A DNA stretch of 64,000 bases, taken from assembly GCF_048773025.1 (NCBI RefSeq), contig NC_133551.1, positions 43,540,501 to 43,604,500 on the forward strand, given 5' to 3'. Shown one piece after another: positions 12,851 through 25,330 of the stretch; positions within the stretch are counted from its first letter, which is position 1; each line of letters begins with the position of its first letter. Under the pieces are notes generated by a model, which saw only the letters and a list, made by a program, of their open reading frames with translations, did no database searches and was not told the origin of the DNA. Origin of the DNA: Camelus bactrianus. Taxonomy: Eukaryota > Chordata > Mammalia > Artiodactyla > Camelidae. A program made the translations under genes and the position numbers.

Positions 12851-13079
12851 GCTGTTCTAACAGTGCCAAAATCCCTTCGACCCTCTTCTATTAGACACCA
12901 TAGACTGTAACCCAGGAAACCTCCAGCCAATTAATTAGTCCCAGGCTGGTCCTGCCTACTCCCACTTGAGAGTCCTTCAAAATAGTAGAAGCTGGAGGTC
13001 CACCAACTCTACTGAACCCTATTACTCCATCTCACCCACCCCTAAACCAGTCCAACTGGACTGCTCTTCTCCAAACACA

Positions 13080-13620
13080 TTTCGTATTCTCCCATGCCTA
13101 GTCATGGCTAGTCTTTTACTTTAGGAAGATCTTCATTTCCCTACCTCCATCTCTACATATTCCTGACCATCTACCTAAAGCAACATCCTCAGGTCTCTGC
13201 TCTTTCATCTACTTTATTTTCCTCAAACTCTTTAATGATGATCTGAAACTGTATTATTTTATTTAATAGCTTATTAGCTTATTATTTATATGAACTGCTG
13301 GAATGTAAGCTGTGACCCCAGCACCTACTGTGATATCCAGCACCTACCACAGTGCCTGGATACAGCAGGTACTCATTCAATTTTTTCAAAATAAATAAAT
13401 GACAGAACATGTGAACTCCATATCTTTGTACCTTTTTGATGATATCTGTCCCTTTTGATATGGTAATATTTATATGCTTACTTATATGCATGAATATGTC
13501 TCCTACACGGTAGGAAACTCCTTGAGGATCCAAGTCTGTTTAACCTTTGTATCCTCCAATACCCAAGGTTGAGGTTTCCTTGGTTAGTGCCTGTTGAATG
13601 AATAAATGATGTGGTCCCTT
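13080..13620 (+). repeat. L2 3' region, probably two overlapping copies
   Basis: 'ctggaatgtaagctgtgacc' with 'cacagtgcctggatacagca', and again 'gaaactccttgaggatccaa' with 'gttgaatgaataaatgatg', are two L2 3' ends in tandem. Confidence 0.65.
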
Positions 13621-13674
13621 GGTTCAGACTTATTTAATAAGTAAGTAATATGATCCCTTCCTCTTCAGGCATCA

Positions 13675-13746
13675 TTAAAATTTTTTTTGAAGTACTGTTG
13701 ATTTACAACGTTACGTTAGTTTCTGTTGTACAACACAGTGACTCAG

Positions 13747-13784
<38 letters not shown>

Positions 13785-13885
13785 ACACATTCCTTTTCAT
13801 ATTCTTTTTCATTTTAGGCTATTACAAGGTATTGAATATAGTTCCCTGTGTTACACAGTAGGACCTTATTGTTTCTTTCAGGCTT
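13675..13885 (-). mobile_element. LINE-1 3' end, antisense, with CA repeat
   Basis: The + strand starts with a T run, then 'gaagtactgttgatttacaa', 'gttgtacaacacagtgactc', a (CA)n tract at 13750-13789 and 'gtattgaatatagttccctg'. This is the reverse complement of the artiodactyl L1 3' end also seen at 50604 and 60050. Confidence 0.85.
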
Positions 13886-15084
13886 CTTAATCTTGACTTT
13901 ATCAAAACTCTACCTCAGTTCTCAGAAAAATGAACATATTTGGTTGGTGGCATGGAAAAAGTAAAGGGTTTTTTAAACTACAATTTTGCTGCTTCTTTTT
14001 AAGAACTAGTCACTTGACCAAGGTTAAAGGTTATTTCCCCCCATCCATCAAACCCTTGCTTGGTAGGGTTTCTGCAAACACCTGTCAATTTCTTGGAAAT
14101 AAAAAGTGAATAAAACCTTATAAAAAATGTACTCTTCTGGAGTGCACCAATCTCTGCTTGCTGTGGGTACAAGCTATTTTTATCAGGTGATACTGTGATA
14201 TTCCTTTTCAACACATGATATTCACTCTTTCAAGCTGTTCGACACTGTTCTATTTGGTTTCATGTTACATCAATGAGACAGTTTGAGGGAAAAGGAAAAA
14301 ATGGGACATGCTATATTTAGTAGCACCACTAAAAGCCTAAATAAAAACTGAAATTTCCTAAACTCCTTGACTACCCAATCTATACCCAGGACTCTAATTA
14401 CCAATCCAAGATTAAGGCCAAATAGGAAATATCTTTATCCAGAGGGTATTTTTCTAAGAACGTTAATTACAGTAAGCCATTTGCAGTGTCTCTAAAACTT
14501 TAAAGAGTTAAAGCTCATACACAAAGGTCATAGAAGGGCCAAACAATTACTACCTGTATTTTGTATTTTCATAGCATTTTTACTCTGGGAACTATCAGCC
14601 TAATTATATTTTAAAATGATAACACATCTGGTTACACATCTGGACATGCTGAGTTTAAGGTGGTCGGTCATGTGACAACTATGAAGTGTCGGCTAACAAG
14701 CAATTAGACATAGAAAAACAAAGCTTTGGAAGGTTTAGGCTTGAGTATCAATGTCCCTGCATAAAGATGGAACATGAAAGCATGAAAGTAAACAAAATGA
14801 CCCTTGAAAGGTCAGGAGAGCAGTGGGCTGAGGAGGTAGGTAAGCTTACTGTCTAAATGCAAGCAATCAATGTGTGTTTGAAGGTTAAGAAAAAGGTTTC
14901 AATAGAAGTATGTGCCTAAGATAGTATCTAGCATCTAGTAAACGCTTAAAAACACTTATCTCATAGTCTCACTGTAACACTCAGGGGTTATAGGCAAAAG
15001 GTCTTTGTAATCTGTAAACCATGGTACAAATATTTGTTTCTGTCATTTCTAGAAGGAATGTTAAGGGTGGTATTGGCAGAGCAA
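13886..15084. other. No gene or clear repeat seen
   Basis: AT-rich. Only a MIR-like tail near 14920-14960 is suspected. Confidence 0.4.
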
Positions 15085-15720
15085 CTGCAAAACTGGTCAT
15101 AATCTTCACCCCTCCTTGTAGCCATGCCCTTTACAACATGACTCTGCAGATCTTCCCAGCAAGAGATGTAATCTATTTCTCGGTGCCTGTATCTGGGCTG
15201 GCCCTGTGATTTGCTCTGGCCAACAGGATGCAGTAGAATTCTTGCTGTGTCAGTTCTTGCTTACTTTCACTCTCTTGTGGAATCCTGCCCAGCTGTCAGG
15301 TGAACAAGCCCCAATTGTCCTGCCAGATGAAGAAAGATCACATAGAAAACAGCCCAGTGAGCCCAGTCAAGGCTGTCCTAGAATATCCTATAATGGGCCA
15401 ACCCTACACATGTGAAAGAACCCAGGCAAGATCAGCAGAGCTGCCTTAGAGCTGACTGAAAATACATAAATGAGCCCAAATAAGATCAAAAGAACAGCCC
15501 AGTTGACTTGTATACTCATGAGCAATAATTAACACACACTGTTTTAAACCACTGAGTTTTTAAACCCCTTGACGGAAGCACTGGGTATTGAACCTGGGAC
15601 CCTGTGCATGCCAAGCACGTGTTCTACCGCTGAACTATACCCCTCACCCAAACCACTGCATTTTAGAGTGGTTAGTTACAAGGCAATAGGTGACTGATAC
15701 AGGTAGCAATAAATAAACCA
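15085..15720 (+). mobile_element. Ancient LTR-like element (MaLR/ERVL type) with a SINE inserted
   Basis: 'gtgatttgctctggccaaca' in the first third and 'aaaccactg..' followed by 'ggcaataggtgactgatac' at the end are typical of old mammalian LTRs. The camelid SINE at 15561-15649 lies near its 3' end. Subfamily not determined. Confidence 0.5.
15561..15649 (-). mobile_element. tRNA-derived SINE (camelid type), antisense, short
   Basis: The reverse complement reads ggtgaggggtatagttcagc, then a B box ggttcaatacc and 'cagtgcttcc'. The tail is very short. The flanks aaaccactgagtttt (15546-15560) and aaaccactgcatttt (15650-15664) are a 15-bp target-site duplication with two mismatches, so this copy is older than the one at 23080. 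It is inserted into an ancient LTR-like element. Confidence 0.8.
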
Positions 15721-15724
15721 GCCC

Positions 15725-15935
15725 ATCAGGAGCCTTACTATGTGCTTGGCTAATAAGCACTTTACAGGGGCTGTTTCATTTTCTTCTCACAATAACTTTA
15801 TGTAGTAAATATTATTATCCTCATTTTACAGATTATAAAATTGAGCACAGACTTTAAGTTCACTTGCCCAGTGTTGCACAGCTAGCAAACAATAGGGCCA
15901 AAATAAATCTGGCAGTCCAGCTTCAGAGCACCACT
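15725..15935 (-). repeat. MIR
   Basis: 'taagcactttacaggggctg', 'cctcattttacagattataa' and 'ttgcacagctagcaaacaat' are the reverse of MIR. Confidence 0.85.
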
Positions 15936-16059
15936 TCATCCAAGAAAGAGGCTCTTTTTCTTAATCCAACAAACAAGGAACTTCTTCCAGTCTTCTCTAG
16001 AATAAATAATCTTTCCTAACCTTTCCCTGCACTTCTGATTGTTCGAACTCAAAGGTCCG

Positions 16060-16315
16060 TTTCTATGAAAAATAACAATAACAATGACTTCATTTGTTGA
16101 TACGTTAACTCATTTGACCCTTATAACCTGTAATGTTTGTGTCATCATCTTTGTTTTATAGAGGAGAGGAAAAAAGGTGGAGAGGGAGGCTCAGAGAGAC
16201 TAACCGACCCTCCTAAGTCACACAGCCTGTGAGCAGCCTAGCGGGGCTGGAACTGCAGATCTGGTAACTTCAGAGCCCACACGCTTGCTGCCTGGCAGTT
16301 CTTCCGAACCACCTT
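16060..16315 (-). repeat. MIR
   Basis: 'taactcatttgacccttata', 'gaggctcagagagactaacc' and 'cacacagcctgtgagcagcc' are the reverse of MIR. Confidence 0.85.
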
Positions 16316-17159
16316 CACGTTCTCCATATTTTCTTGCAGCTCAAACACCAATCACTTGTTTCACTTAGCAAACATACACCAAATATATCCTACCCTAACC
16401 AATATATCTCCAGCTCTTGAGGAGGCTTCAAAGCAGTTAAATCCACATTCTTTGCCCTCAAAGAACTCGTGGTTAGTTGAGAATGCCAGACTGAAATACA
16501 CAAAAAACTAAATGATAAACTAAGAGATGAAATGTAAGAGGGTATTACTGTCAAATGAATGGAATAACAAAACAGATTTCAGAGTTCAAAGGAGAATGAG
16601 AGAAATGTGGGCTTGATCTGTCTGGCAAGGATTCACATGGGAGAGACCATGAAGGACACCCAGGATGGGAGATTTCCTGTGGGAGCACAGTCTTCTGTTG
16701 CTGTAGGTGTGTGATTCTCCTAGGGTCGTCATGGTGATTGTAGCTTCAAGATACCCATGTGTGACTATTCAAATCTGGTGGGTTTGGACAAGGCCAAATG
16801 TGTGTGGGGGAAAAGGATTTATCTGAGAGTCCAAACATATCCAAAACTTGGAAGACTTAATAACTGGTTCCCGCTAGCTTGAAGCAATCACCATGTCATG
16901 ACAATCAACAGACTCAAAAAATGGACAATAAATCTAGATTTATCATCTATATCAGTCCTGTGGGATAGGTAGGATGCAGAGAAGGACCAAGAAGAAATGC
17001 AAGTCGTGCATAATGAACACAAAATGTCAGCCGTTCATGTTCCAGCCCTTGGGGGACAAGGGGAAAAATCAGCTAAGAATAATACACCTGCACTTGGGAA
17101 AACTCAATCGCTTCCATTTCCAGACTATTTTCTTTCTGTTCTCAATATCCAGGAAAGAT
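16316..17159. other. Weak L2-like stretch, otherwise unique
   Basis: 16350-16680 has an antisense L2 feel ('ttctttgccctcaaagaact', 'ggattcacatgggagagacc'). The rest is not recognised. Confidence 0.35.
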
Positions 17160-17425
17160 CCTCCTTGATCTGACACAATCTAACTTTCCAGAAGTACCTC
17201 TTGCCATCTAAGCCCATGCACTCTACCATGAACCAGCCACACTGCAATGCTTGCATTTTCTCAGCACACCTTGCTCTATCATACACCCATGCTGCTCCTG
17301 GCATCTGGGACTTTGCAAAGGCTATTCTTTCTACTGGATCTCTCATTTCTATGCACCCTACCTAATCCTGCCTCCCTTCTTCCACTAGCTAATTCCTATT
17401 TTTCTTCTTCCTTAGTTTAAATGTC
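17160..17425 (+). repeat. L2 fragment
   Basis: 'catgctgctcctggcatctg', 'ggactttgcaaaggctattc' and 'gtttaaatgtcacttcc' are in L2 order. Confidence 0.55.
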
Positions 17426-18325
17426 ACTTCCAGGTTGAACAGAAGGAAAACAGGAAGCCCAGTGGGAATAAAAACACCATAAATGAGAAAAGAGGCTGGG
17501 ACAGTGGGCCTAAAGTCTGGATGGGACCAGGGGTTACAGGTACAGTGGGAGGTTCTACCTGAAAGCTACATTTAGCAGTTTGAGAAAAGGAAGGATATGT
17601 GATAAAGGATGAAACGACTCTTGTCACTGGGAGCCCAAGCCCCAGTGCTATGGGAGCCTCATAAAAACAGGCTGTCATGAGAAGAGGAAAATGTTTCACT
17701 TCTGACTGGAGAGAAAGAAGCATCTGAGATCTGGAGGTAAGAAAAATGGCAGTAAACTCCAAATGGTAGGAGAAAGATGCTACAAGAGACCTTGGGGAGA
17801 CAGGAGTGGTTAGCTGAGATGCATGTAGCAAAGTCTTAGTAATAGATCAGTGGCGATGCCGATAAAGGAACAGAAATCTAGAGACTGGTTGCAGAGGAAG
17901 CTGATGAATCACAGAGGTGTTTCCAACAGTGGTGGTGGTATAGTGGAAAGATGCAAGCAGCTTTAAAGCAACAAGCAGAACAGTAAATAATGGCCAGGAT
18001 ATATGGTGAGAGGAAGCAACAGAGGAGAAGAAAGGAAGAAGTGTGAGTAGCAGAATATATTATATGATTATATTAATAATAATGGTAATAATATTCAATT
18101 TATGAAGGTTTTACTCAACTATCAAGCATATACCAACAATATGCATTATATCATTTTTAAGGGGAAAAAATGACCTTTGAGGCTGGCCAGAGAGACGTAA
18201 GAAAAGGGCAGAACTGACAGCATGTCATTTGCTACATGGGAGAATATAGATACACTGAACTTAGTGACAAAACTTTAAAGTGATCTTACCTAAGATCCAT
18301 GAACTGGAGGGGCTAGGAGACACTC
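17426..18325. other. Unrecognised, possibly decayed L2
   Basis: The 135-codon frame on the - strand (17424-17831) has no domain that I know and lies in repeat-like sequence. No gene is supported. Confidence 0.35.
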
Positions 18326-18329
18326 ACCC

Positions 18330-18450
18330 TGCCAGACAGAATGAAAGCTCCTTGTTGTCAGAGACTGTGCTTCATGTATGTGCAGCACTGTATGAACAGT
18401 ACCAGCGCCGTGCCTGACACAGAGGGCATTCCATAGATATGTGTTGGTAG
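18330..18450 (+). repeat. L2 3' end
   Basis: 'gaatgaaagctccttgttgt', 'cgtgcctgacacagagggca' and the remainder are in L2 3' order. Confidence 0.75.
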
Positions 18451-19105
18451 ACTTAATACACAAAGGGATGGATGGATAAAAATATCAGTGTTACATATCT
18501 GTATCATAAACAAGATAAAAAGCATTTGTCTGTGTTTGAACTCAAATTTTAAAAGGGCTGAAAAACATCCTGAATCCAGGCTTGCTGATGACAGTGGAAA
18601 ATAAAGTGAGATACTATTAAGAGAAAGATAAAATTCATCTGCCCCCCCAGCCCCGCCACATTCCCCTCCTGTGCATTCTTTTCCAAATCTCTTTCTACTC
18701 ATACTTTGCAAGGTTCTAGGTTTGGGAGTAAACAGGCCAGGCAAAGAAATGATTCACCAAACATTTTTGTAGCTGGGCATGCCACTAGGCACTGGGCACT
18801 CAGACAAGCAGGAGAGAGGCCAGCAAACATCAACTCAGGTGGTATGGTAAGACAGGGTGTGGTACGGTAAGGCAGAGGGTTCCCATGAAGATACAGAGCA
18901 ATCATGCCCAGCTTAGTTTTGGGAGGTCAGAGGACATGACAGGCAACCCAGATGAGTATGATGGCATGGGTCAGGGGGATAAGAAGAGGCAGGGGATGTT
19001 TCCAGCCAGAGGTAGAGCAAGTGAGGAGTAACACAAATTAGGTTTCTCTCTTCTAGACTCTCAGGGAATCCCACACTGCCATTTTCCTTGTTTTCTCTAT
19101 GACTA
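18451..19105. other. No gene; weak L2-like antisense piece
   Basis: 18745-18830 recalls an antisense L2 end ('gccactaggcactgggcact'). Nothing else seen. Confidence 0.35.
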
Positions 19106-19107
19106 TG

Positions 19108-19345
19108 AGCCTCCTGAGATGAAGCTACATTATTCATCTCTGTGTTCCTAGAACCCAGCACTTTCTGGGATACAAAGGATACTTAATTGAATGAACAAGA
19201 ACTTTAGAATGGGGAGTAACATACCATAATAGGACATGAGTAAGAGCACTGAAAATCATTTGGGTGTGAGAGTTTGAGCCACTTCCCTGTGCCTCAGTTT
19301 CCTCATCTGTAAAATGAGGATAATAACATGTATCAATTGTGTCCT
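19108..19345 (+). repeat. L2 3' end followed by MIR
   Basis: 'gagcctcctgagatgaagct' to 'ttaattgaatgaac' is an L2 end. From about 19220, 'gagtaagagcactgaaaatc' and 'tcctcatctgtaaaatgagg' are MIR. Confidence 0.75.
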
Positions 19346-21065
19346 CCACTGAGACAGCACAAGAGATTTACCAGTTTATAGTGAAAATACAATGGGGAGG
19401 AAGTAGAACTGGAAAGAGAGAGCCTCAGACCACGATGCAAATCAGACAAAGACTTGGCCAACCAAAGGGAAGCCCTGGAGCAAAGATTTTGCAATAAGAA
19501 GTCTGCCCCCACTGGGCAGAAATGGTCAGGCCCTAGTATCCCCCCTGGGCTCAGTCACTGGCTCTCCAGGCAGAGCACGGCCTGAAGGACCTGCAACTCA
19601 AGGCTGTCATCTAGCTCATCCTTGCAGATAAAGTGAGTTATCTCTTGAAGGGAGATCTGAATGGCAAACCTCCATGGTGGCCACACTATCTAATGGGGTT
19701 GTGAGGCTTCCATTAATTAATGCAGATAAAATACTTAAAACAGTGCCCAGAACTCAGTATGTACTATTAAGTACTTGGTATCACTGTAAATTATCTGTAC
19801 AATTACATATAACTGCAAAACTTGGGTCTACAGGGGCTAGGCTGGAAACATACATGTGTTAACTGACCTGAGTAAGATAAAAAGGTGTAAGGGGGCCCAT
19901 GGTCTCTGTATTCTAGCTGCAGAGTACACATTCAGATTTAAAACAATACCAAAGAAAATAGCCACTATTAAAGCCTATATAAGAGTCAAACTTTGAAAGG
20001 TAAATTTCTACATAATTTTATGAATAAACATAAGCTATTATGTAAAGATCTTTTCCATTACTTTTGGTCACTGACAGTTAAGCACAGCATCCCAGGGACC
20101 CTGCTTTTCATAATCCATGCCTCTTTGATACTTGGAATTGATATTACAATCTCAAAAGGTACCAAGGAATATTGGGGTTTCTTTTGAACTTAGTTATTCA
20201 AAGTTTTGATTTTTTTAATGTATGGAGATGCTCTGCTGGACACTAAATATGTGTTTTGTTTATTTTTCTCTCCAACAAGAGAAAAAGAAGAAAAATTACC
20301 CTGGGTGAACAGTGTAAATCATGCTTGAGTGCTACAACCTGAGCAAGTCACTCAGTGTATCTGCCCATAGGAAGTAAGAAGAGAGCTTTGTCCAGCCAGA
20401 CTGTAAGAGATGGAGTGGGATGGTCAGGATTTTGGGTCTGTAAAGGTATAGAAATATGAGCTCACAGTGCCACTGAGTTCTGAGACCTGTTTGAGACTTG
20501 GCAGATGACAATAGGAGAGCCCTGCTGCAAATGGGATCATGCTGTCAGCAGTGCAGCAGTTAGAAGAGGACTCAGCCTCGCATATGCTCAGCTACAGCCT
20601 GCCCAGTTCCTCCTCCACATGGTAATGAGAGAAGACTGCTTCAGAAAGTCTTTAAGTCACTGCTCTGGATCTTGGTCCTGGATCCACCTGTCCCAGTCAA
20701 GATGCAGCTCTGCCACCTGTGCTCACTCCATGACTTAGCTGCAAAGGGAAACACCAGTCATGATTCCTGAGTGGGGCATAGTGTTAGAGTCTGAGCTGCT
20801 GAGGGGAAAAAAGAACATAGATACTCCCATTATATTTGATTATATATCATGAAAAGTCATACAGCATCTACTGAAGTTGAGCTTTTGACATGTAGATGTC
20901 AGATGCCTATATGACAGCCCTTGATGACCCATGAAAAGGTCAAACCAATCTCTCTGAACTGTGAAATTCTAGGTAGGATCCATATAAAAAGATTGACAAT
21001 TTATTATGTTTTTAATTGTGCTAAACAATATGTAACAGGGCACACAAAAACTTTATTTCAATTTT
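19346..21065. other. No gene; MIR-like tail only
   Basis: 19690-19790 resembles the 3' part of MIR ('taaaacagtgcccagaactc'). The remaining sequence is unrecognised. Confidence 0.4.
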
Positions 21066-21069
21066 GCAT

Positions 21070-21885
21070 CACAGTATATTTGTTAATTTATTAAGGTGAA
21101 ATTTATATAAAATTAACCATTTTAAAGTGAACAATTCAGTGGCATTTAGCACATTCACAATGTTGTGCCACGACCACCTCTGTCTAGTTCCAAAACATTT
21201 CCATCACTTCAAAGTAAAACCCCTTACTCATTAAGCAGTTTTTCCCCTTCCCCACAACTCCCTAGCCCCTAATAATCACCAATCTTCTGACTCTATGGAT
21301 TTATCAATTCTGGACATTTCATATAAATGAAATCGTATAATTCATCATATTTTGTGTCCGACTTCTTTCACTTAGTATGTTTTGGATGTTGTTGTAGCCT
21401 ATATCAGAACTTCATTCCTTTTCATAGCTGAATAATATTCTATTATGTGTATATACACAATTTGTTTATACATTTACCCATCAATGGACATCTGGCCTGT
21501 TTCCACTTTTTGGCTACTGTGAATAGTGTTGCTATAAACATGTGTGTAACTGCACTTGAATACCTGTCTTTAATTATTTTGGGAATACACCTAGGAGTGG
21601 AATTGTGGAAATCACATAGTAATTCTATACTTTAAGTTTTTGAGGAACTGACAAAATTTTCCACAGTGGCTGCACCACTTCACAATCCCACCAGTAAAGT
21701 ATGAGGGTTCTAATTTCTCCACATTTTGCCAATACTTGTTTTTTTTTTTTCTTTTCTTTTTCTCATTATAGCCATGTTAGTGGATATGAAGTGGTATCTC
21801 ATTGTGGTTTTGATGTGCATTTCCCTAATGACTGATAATGTTGAGCATCTTTTCATGTGTTTTTTGGCTATTCTTTAACATTTTA
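21070..21885 (-). mobile_element. LINE-1, antisense, 3' UTR and ORF2 C-terminal end
   Basis: From left to right the + strand shows the reverse of an L1M 3' UTR (ttattaaggtgaaatttata, 'gtgaacaattcagtggcatt'). The reverse of the ORF2 C-terminal region follows (tcaatggacatctggcctgt; 'ccacagtggctgcaccactt'). A T-rich expansion sits at 21739-21760. It is an old mammalian L1 (L1MA/L1MB-like). Confidence 0.85.
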
Positions 21886-22144
21886 AATGACAACCAGGGA
21901 TATGGGATACAAATTTAAGTTAAAATTCAACCATGTATGGGGCTTCCAAATACAAATAACTCAAATGTGGTCACAGCTGAACAGATCCTTGCTATGATCT
22001 TCACTAAGTTCACTCTTGCACAAGCAATGATGACCACATCACAATTCATTGAATTCTAATTTAGCATTTTTTTCAAACATGGATCGTAAGAACAGGTTTC
22101 CATTTTAGAAATCCCATCTTCTAATCAGAGAAATATGACAAATA

Positions 22145-22265
22145 ACGATGTTTAAGAAAATGTAAGCTCCACAAGGGTAGCAATTTTTGTCTCTATCATT
22201 CTCCATGTCTGAACAAGGTATATACTAGGCACTCAACAAATACTGGCTAACTAAAGAAATGAGAT
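22145..22265 (+). repeat. L2 3' end
   Basis: 'gtaagctccacaagggtagc' and 'ctaggcactcaacaaatact'. Confidence 0.7.
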
Positions 22266-23067
22266 TGGACTACCCGGACCCAGAGACTTGTAAGTGAATG
22301 TAGATGATAAGGTAGAGAGGTGGATCTAGGCTAATTCCTCAAGAGTCTTCTGCCTAGGTCCAGTGGGAAAACGATGGCACCATTAATCAGGATAATAAAT
22401 ACAGGAACAAGAACACTTGTGATAAAGGAACTATCTCAGAATTCTTACCATTAAATTCAGAGCTCCATTTTTATTCCTCAGTTTTCATGTTCCTTTTATA
22501 CCACCCTTTCTGTGCGGATAAATGTAAGAGAAAAGTGAAGGAGCATTCTACAAACACAAGGTAATAATGCTGCTACTCACTAACATTTCCTACCTTAATT
22601 TTTCTGTGGTTTGGTTTTTCTTCCTATGTCTTATCCTGTCCTCATCCCTGCTGAATGTTGCTCCATCCCATATATGTCCAATTTTCCATAGTTAGTATGA
22701 CAGTCTTTACAGTACTCCTCATTCCAATTTGGTTTGGCAAATTTATTAAGTCTCTTCTCTGATTTACAAATTAGAGGATACCTCCCACTGAACAGAACTT
22801 ATCTAGAAAAGTCGATCATGGTCCACTGTGACTCCATGTGACACCATTTTGTAACTAGAGGATAGACCACTACATTTTAGTTTACGCTGATCACTTCCCC
22901 TTTGGAAACTATGTGCCTTCCATTCAAAAATCAGAAAAAATAATTCAAGCTTACTTTAATTTGGTAAAAATGTTTTGGTACCACTTGTCTTTTGAAATTA
23001 TTTTATTATAAGAATATTCTAACCTTGTATAATTCATACCCCAAAAGAACAGACCATACCCTCAAAG
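22266..23067. other. No gene or clear repeat seen
   Basis: AT-rich unique-looking sequence up to the SINE target site. Confidence 0.45.
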
Positions 23068-23079
23068 GGAAGAGAAATC

Positions 23080-23237
23080 AAGGGTAGGGTATAGTTCTGT
23101 GGTAGAGCGCAGTGCTTAGCGTGCACAAAGCCCTGGGCTCAATCCCAGGTACCTCCATTCTAAAAAAATAGAATAAATAAACCTAATTACTTCCTCCCCC
23201 AAAACAAAAACAAAACAAAAATAGTTTTTTAAAAAAA
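23080..23237 (+). mobile_element. tRNA-derived SINE, camelid Vic-1 type
   Basis: The head contains an A-box-like 'tagttctgtggtag' and a B-box-like 'gggctcaatcc', followed by a 'ggtacctcc' end and an A-rich tail (aaaataaataaacc, then AAAAC repeats). It is flanked by direct repeats ggaagagaaatc (23068-23079 and 23238-23249), which match over all 12 bases, so the insertion is fairly young. This head is the camelid SINE type as I remember it and is the main clue to the organism. Confidence 0.85.
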
Positions 23238-23249
23238 GGAAGAGAAATC

Positions 23250-23960
23250 CTATTTCAACACACAATAAGACTGTCCCCTGTCCCACGTACATTAAGGTTT
23301 CTTGAGTTCTGTCCTTCTGCCATTTGTCTCCAAACAACATAGTAGTTTGACCTCAAATTACAGTATAGTGTTACAGTTAGTATCATTTTCCCCTCAACAA
23401 GTGATAGTCTGAGTGGACAGGGAGAATTTGTAGTACAAAACTCTCAGCTGTAATACAAACTCAGGATCTGACTTGAATTATTACAATCATGCACCAGGCA
23501 CTTTCAGGAACACCAGTTCCAATGACCTGAGTAAGATCCTCAGAACTGCTGCTTCCAAGATTACCCTTTGTTCAGAAACTCATGCTGTAAGAACTAAAAG
23601 ACCTTTAATATCAGAAATTTAGGGAAGAGATGGCCAACCAATCCTCAGGGGGAAGAAAGGAAAATCTTTTCTATAATAGTAGCAGAGCAAACTAACACAG
23701 GTCAACCACAGGCATCCATCCGTATATTGGATGAGAGACCAAAGCTGTACAGAGTCCTACTCAGGCTTCTAGCAGCAAAAACAGGACTCCATGGCATGGA
23801 CTTCATATTTAGGAATTCTCCAGTTGATGACAACTCAGAATTTTTGCTTTTTATTTTTTCTTTTCTCCCATCCTCATTCCATCTTTCTCACATTTTAATT
23901 CAAATCAGTAAAAACAATGTCAAACTTTTCTTGTAAAGTTTGGTTGATGGAGTCTTACAT
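23250..23960. other. No gene or clear repeat seen
   Basis: Unique-looking sequence between the SINE and an antisense L2. Confidence 0.4.
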
Positions 23961-24480
23961 AGAGTCATTTGCTCAATAAACACCTGTTGATCGTCCACTA
24001 AGTGGAGAGCCCTAGACCAGGCCCCAGGACTCAGGAGATACAGTGATGAGTAAGACACAGTTTCTGTCCTCAAGGAGTTGGGCTTCTTTCCTCAAGTCTG
24101 GAAGCTCTGTCTGTAGGGTCCAAAAAGTTTCATATGATGTATTCCTATAGAACTCTAATGCGTAAATGGTTCTCTTGACAGACAATGGGGCCGGGGACAA
24201 GAATGGTGATACTGCAGGCAGAGAAAACAGCAAGTGCAAACAGGCAAAAGCAAATGTGAAGCACGTTTGGTCAACTGCAAATAATTTACTACTTGGAGCA
24301 AATGCAGGATTTAAATGGGAGAAAATGGAGGGCCATAAGTTTAGATATAAGGTAAGGATAGATGGGGAATGACAAGCCAATAAGCTTAGGCTTCATCTTG
24401 TGGATAGTGGGGGGCAGGGAAATGACAAGGTCACATTTACATTTTAGAGATAATGGTGTTGACCAGTTGGAGGGGAAGAA
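23960..24480 (-). repeat. L2, antisense, about 500 bp
   Basis: 'gctcaataaacacctgttga', 'gtcctcaaggagttgggctt', 'gcagagaaaacagcaagtgc' and 'gaaatgacaaggtcacattt' keep reversed L2 order. Confidence 0.75.
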
Positions 24481-24859
24481 GCTATAAAATGGGGTTAAGA
24501 GTAAAGGGGATTTTATGGTAGACCAGTAAAGACATGAAAACAGGATATCACAGATTACTATTTACACTGTCCCTATTTTTAATCACCATGAATAACCAAA
24601 AGCAAATATCTGAATGCTTCCTGATTTTGTTTCCATGTGTCTCTTATGAAGACATATTTAGGTTTTTTGTTTGTTTTGTTTTGGCAGGAAGGGGCATAGT
24701 ATTCCTTTTTAAAGAGCCCTACTCTTTACAAAAGCCTTTCCATGTTTAAGGACATACCAATAAATAATATCCCATACAATACACTTTTAACTAGACACCA
24801 AAGTAAAAAAGTCTTCAAAAGTATCCACCAGTTGGGATATATTCTTTTGTGGTATATTC

Positions 24860-24970
24860 AAAATTGATTATGCCTCTGAGTCATAAAACCAGGATTCAAT
24901 TCCCTACTCTGTCATTTACCAGATTTCTATCATTGGGCAGGTAGCCCAACTTGTCTAAGTTGTCACCTTT
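24860..24970 (+). repeat. MIR fragment
   Basis: 'ttcaattccctactctgtca' and 'gggcaggtagcccaacttgt'. Confidence 0.65.
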
Positions 24971-24994
24971 AAAGCTGTGTCTCAGTCAGAGTCT

Positions 24995-25330
24995 GAGTCA
25001 GGAAACAGAAGGCACACTCAAAGAGTAAAAGTGAGCAAGGTTTAATGAAGGAAATACATACATCAAGGGATGATGACGCATCCTGGGGCTGCAACAGTGG
25101 AGACATTACTACCTCTGAGAGAAAGAGAGAATTGTAGCTGTAGGATGGACAGGGGCTGTGACCTCCACACAGCCACTGCTAACCAGCAGCCCAGCAGAGA
25201 GAGGGCTGGGGAAATAAACACCTAAAACTCTTTCTGCCTTCATATAGCCTGCCAGTGCCTTCCCTGGCCAAATCCTTCTAGAAGTAAGAAGGCAAGGAAG
25301 CTCACTGATGTAGTCTATGAAGGTCAGCCT
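24995..25330. repeat. Interspersed repeat of unclear class
   Basis: 'gagcaaggtttaatgaagga', 'gaggtagtaatgtctccact' (reverse) and 'gccagtgccttccctggcca' recall an antisense LTR, but I cannot name the family. Confidence 0.3.

Noticed and set aside
23083-23160. Possible tRNA gene
   Set aside because: A and B boxes are present, but there is no intact cloverleaf. It has an A-rich tail and target-site duplications, so it is a SINE.
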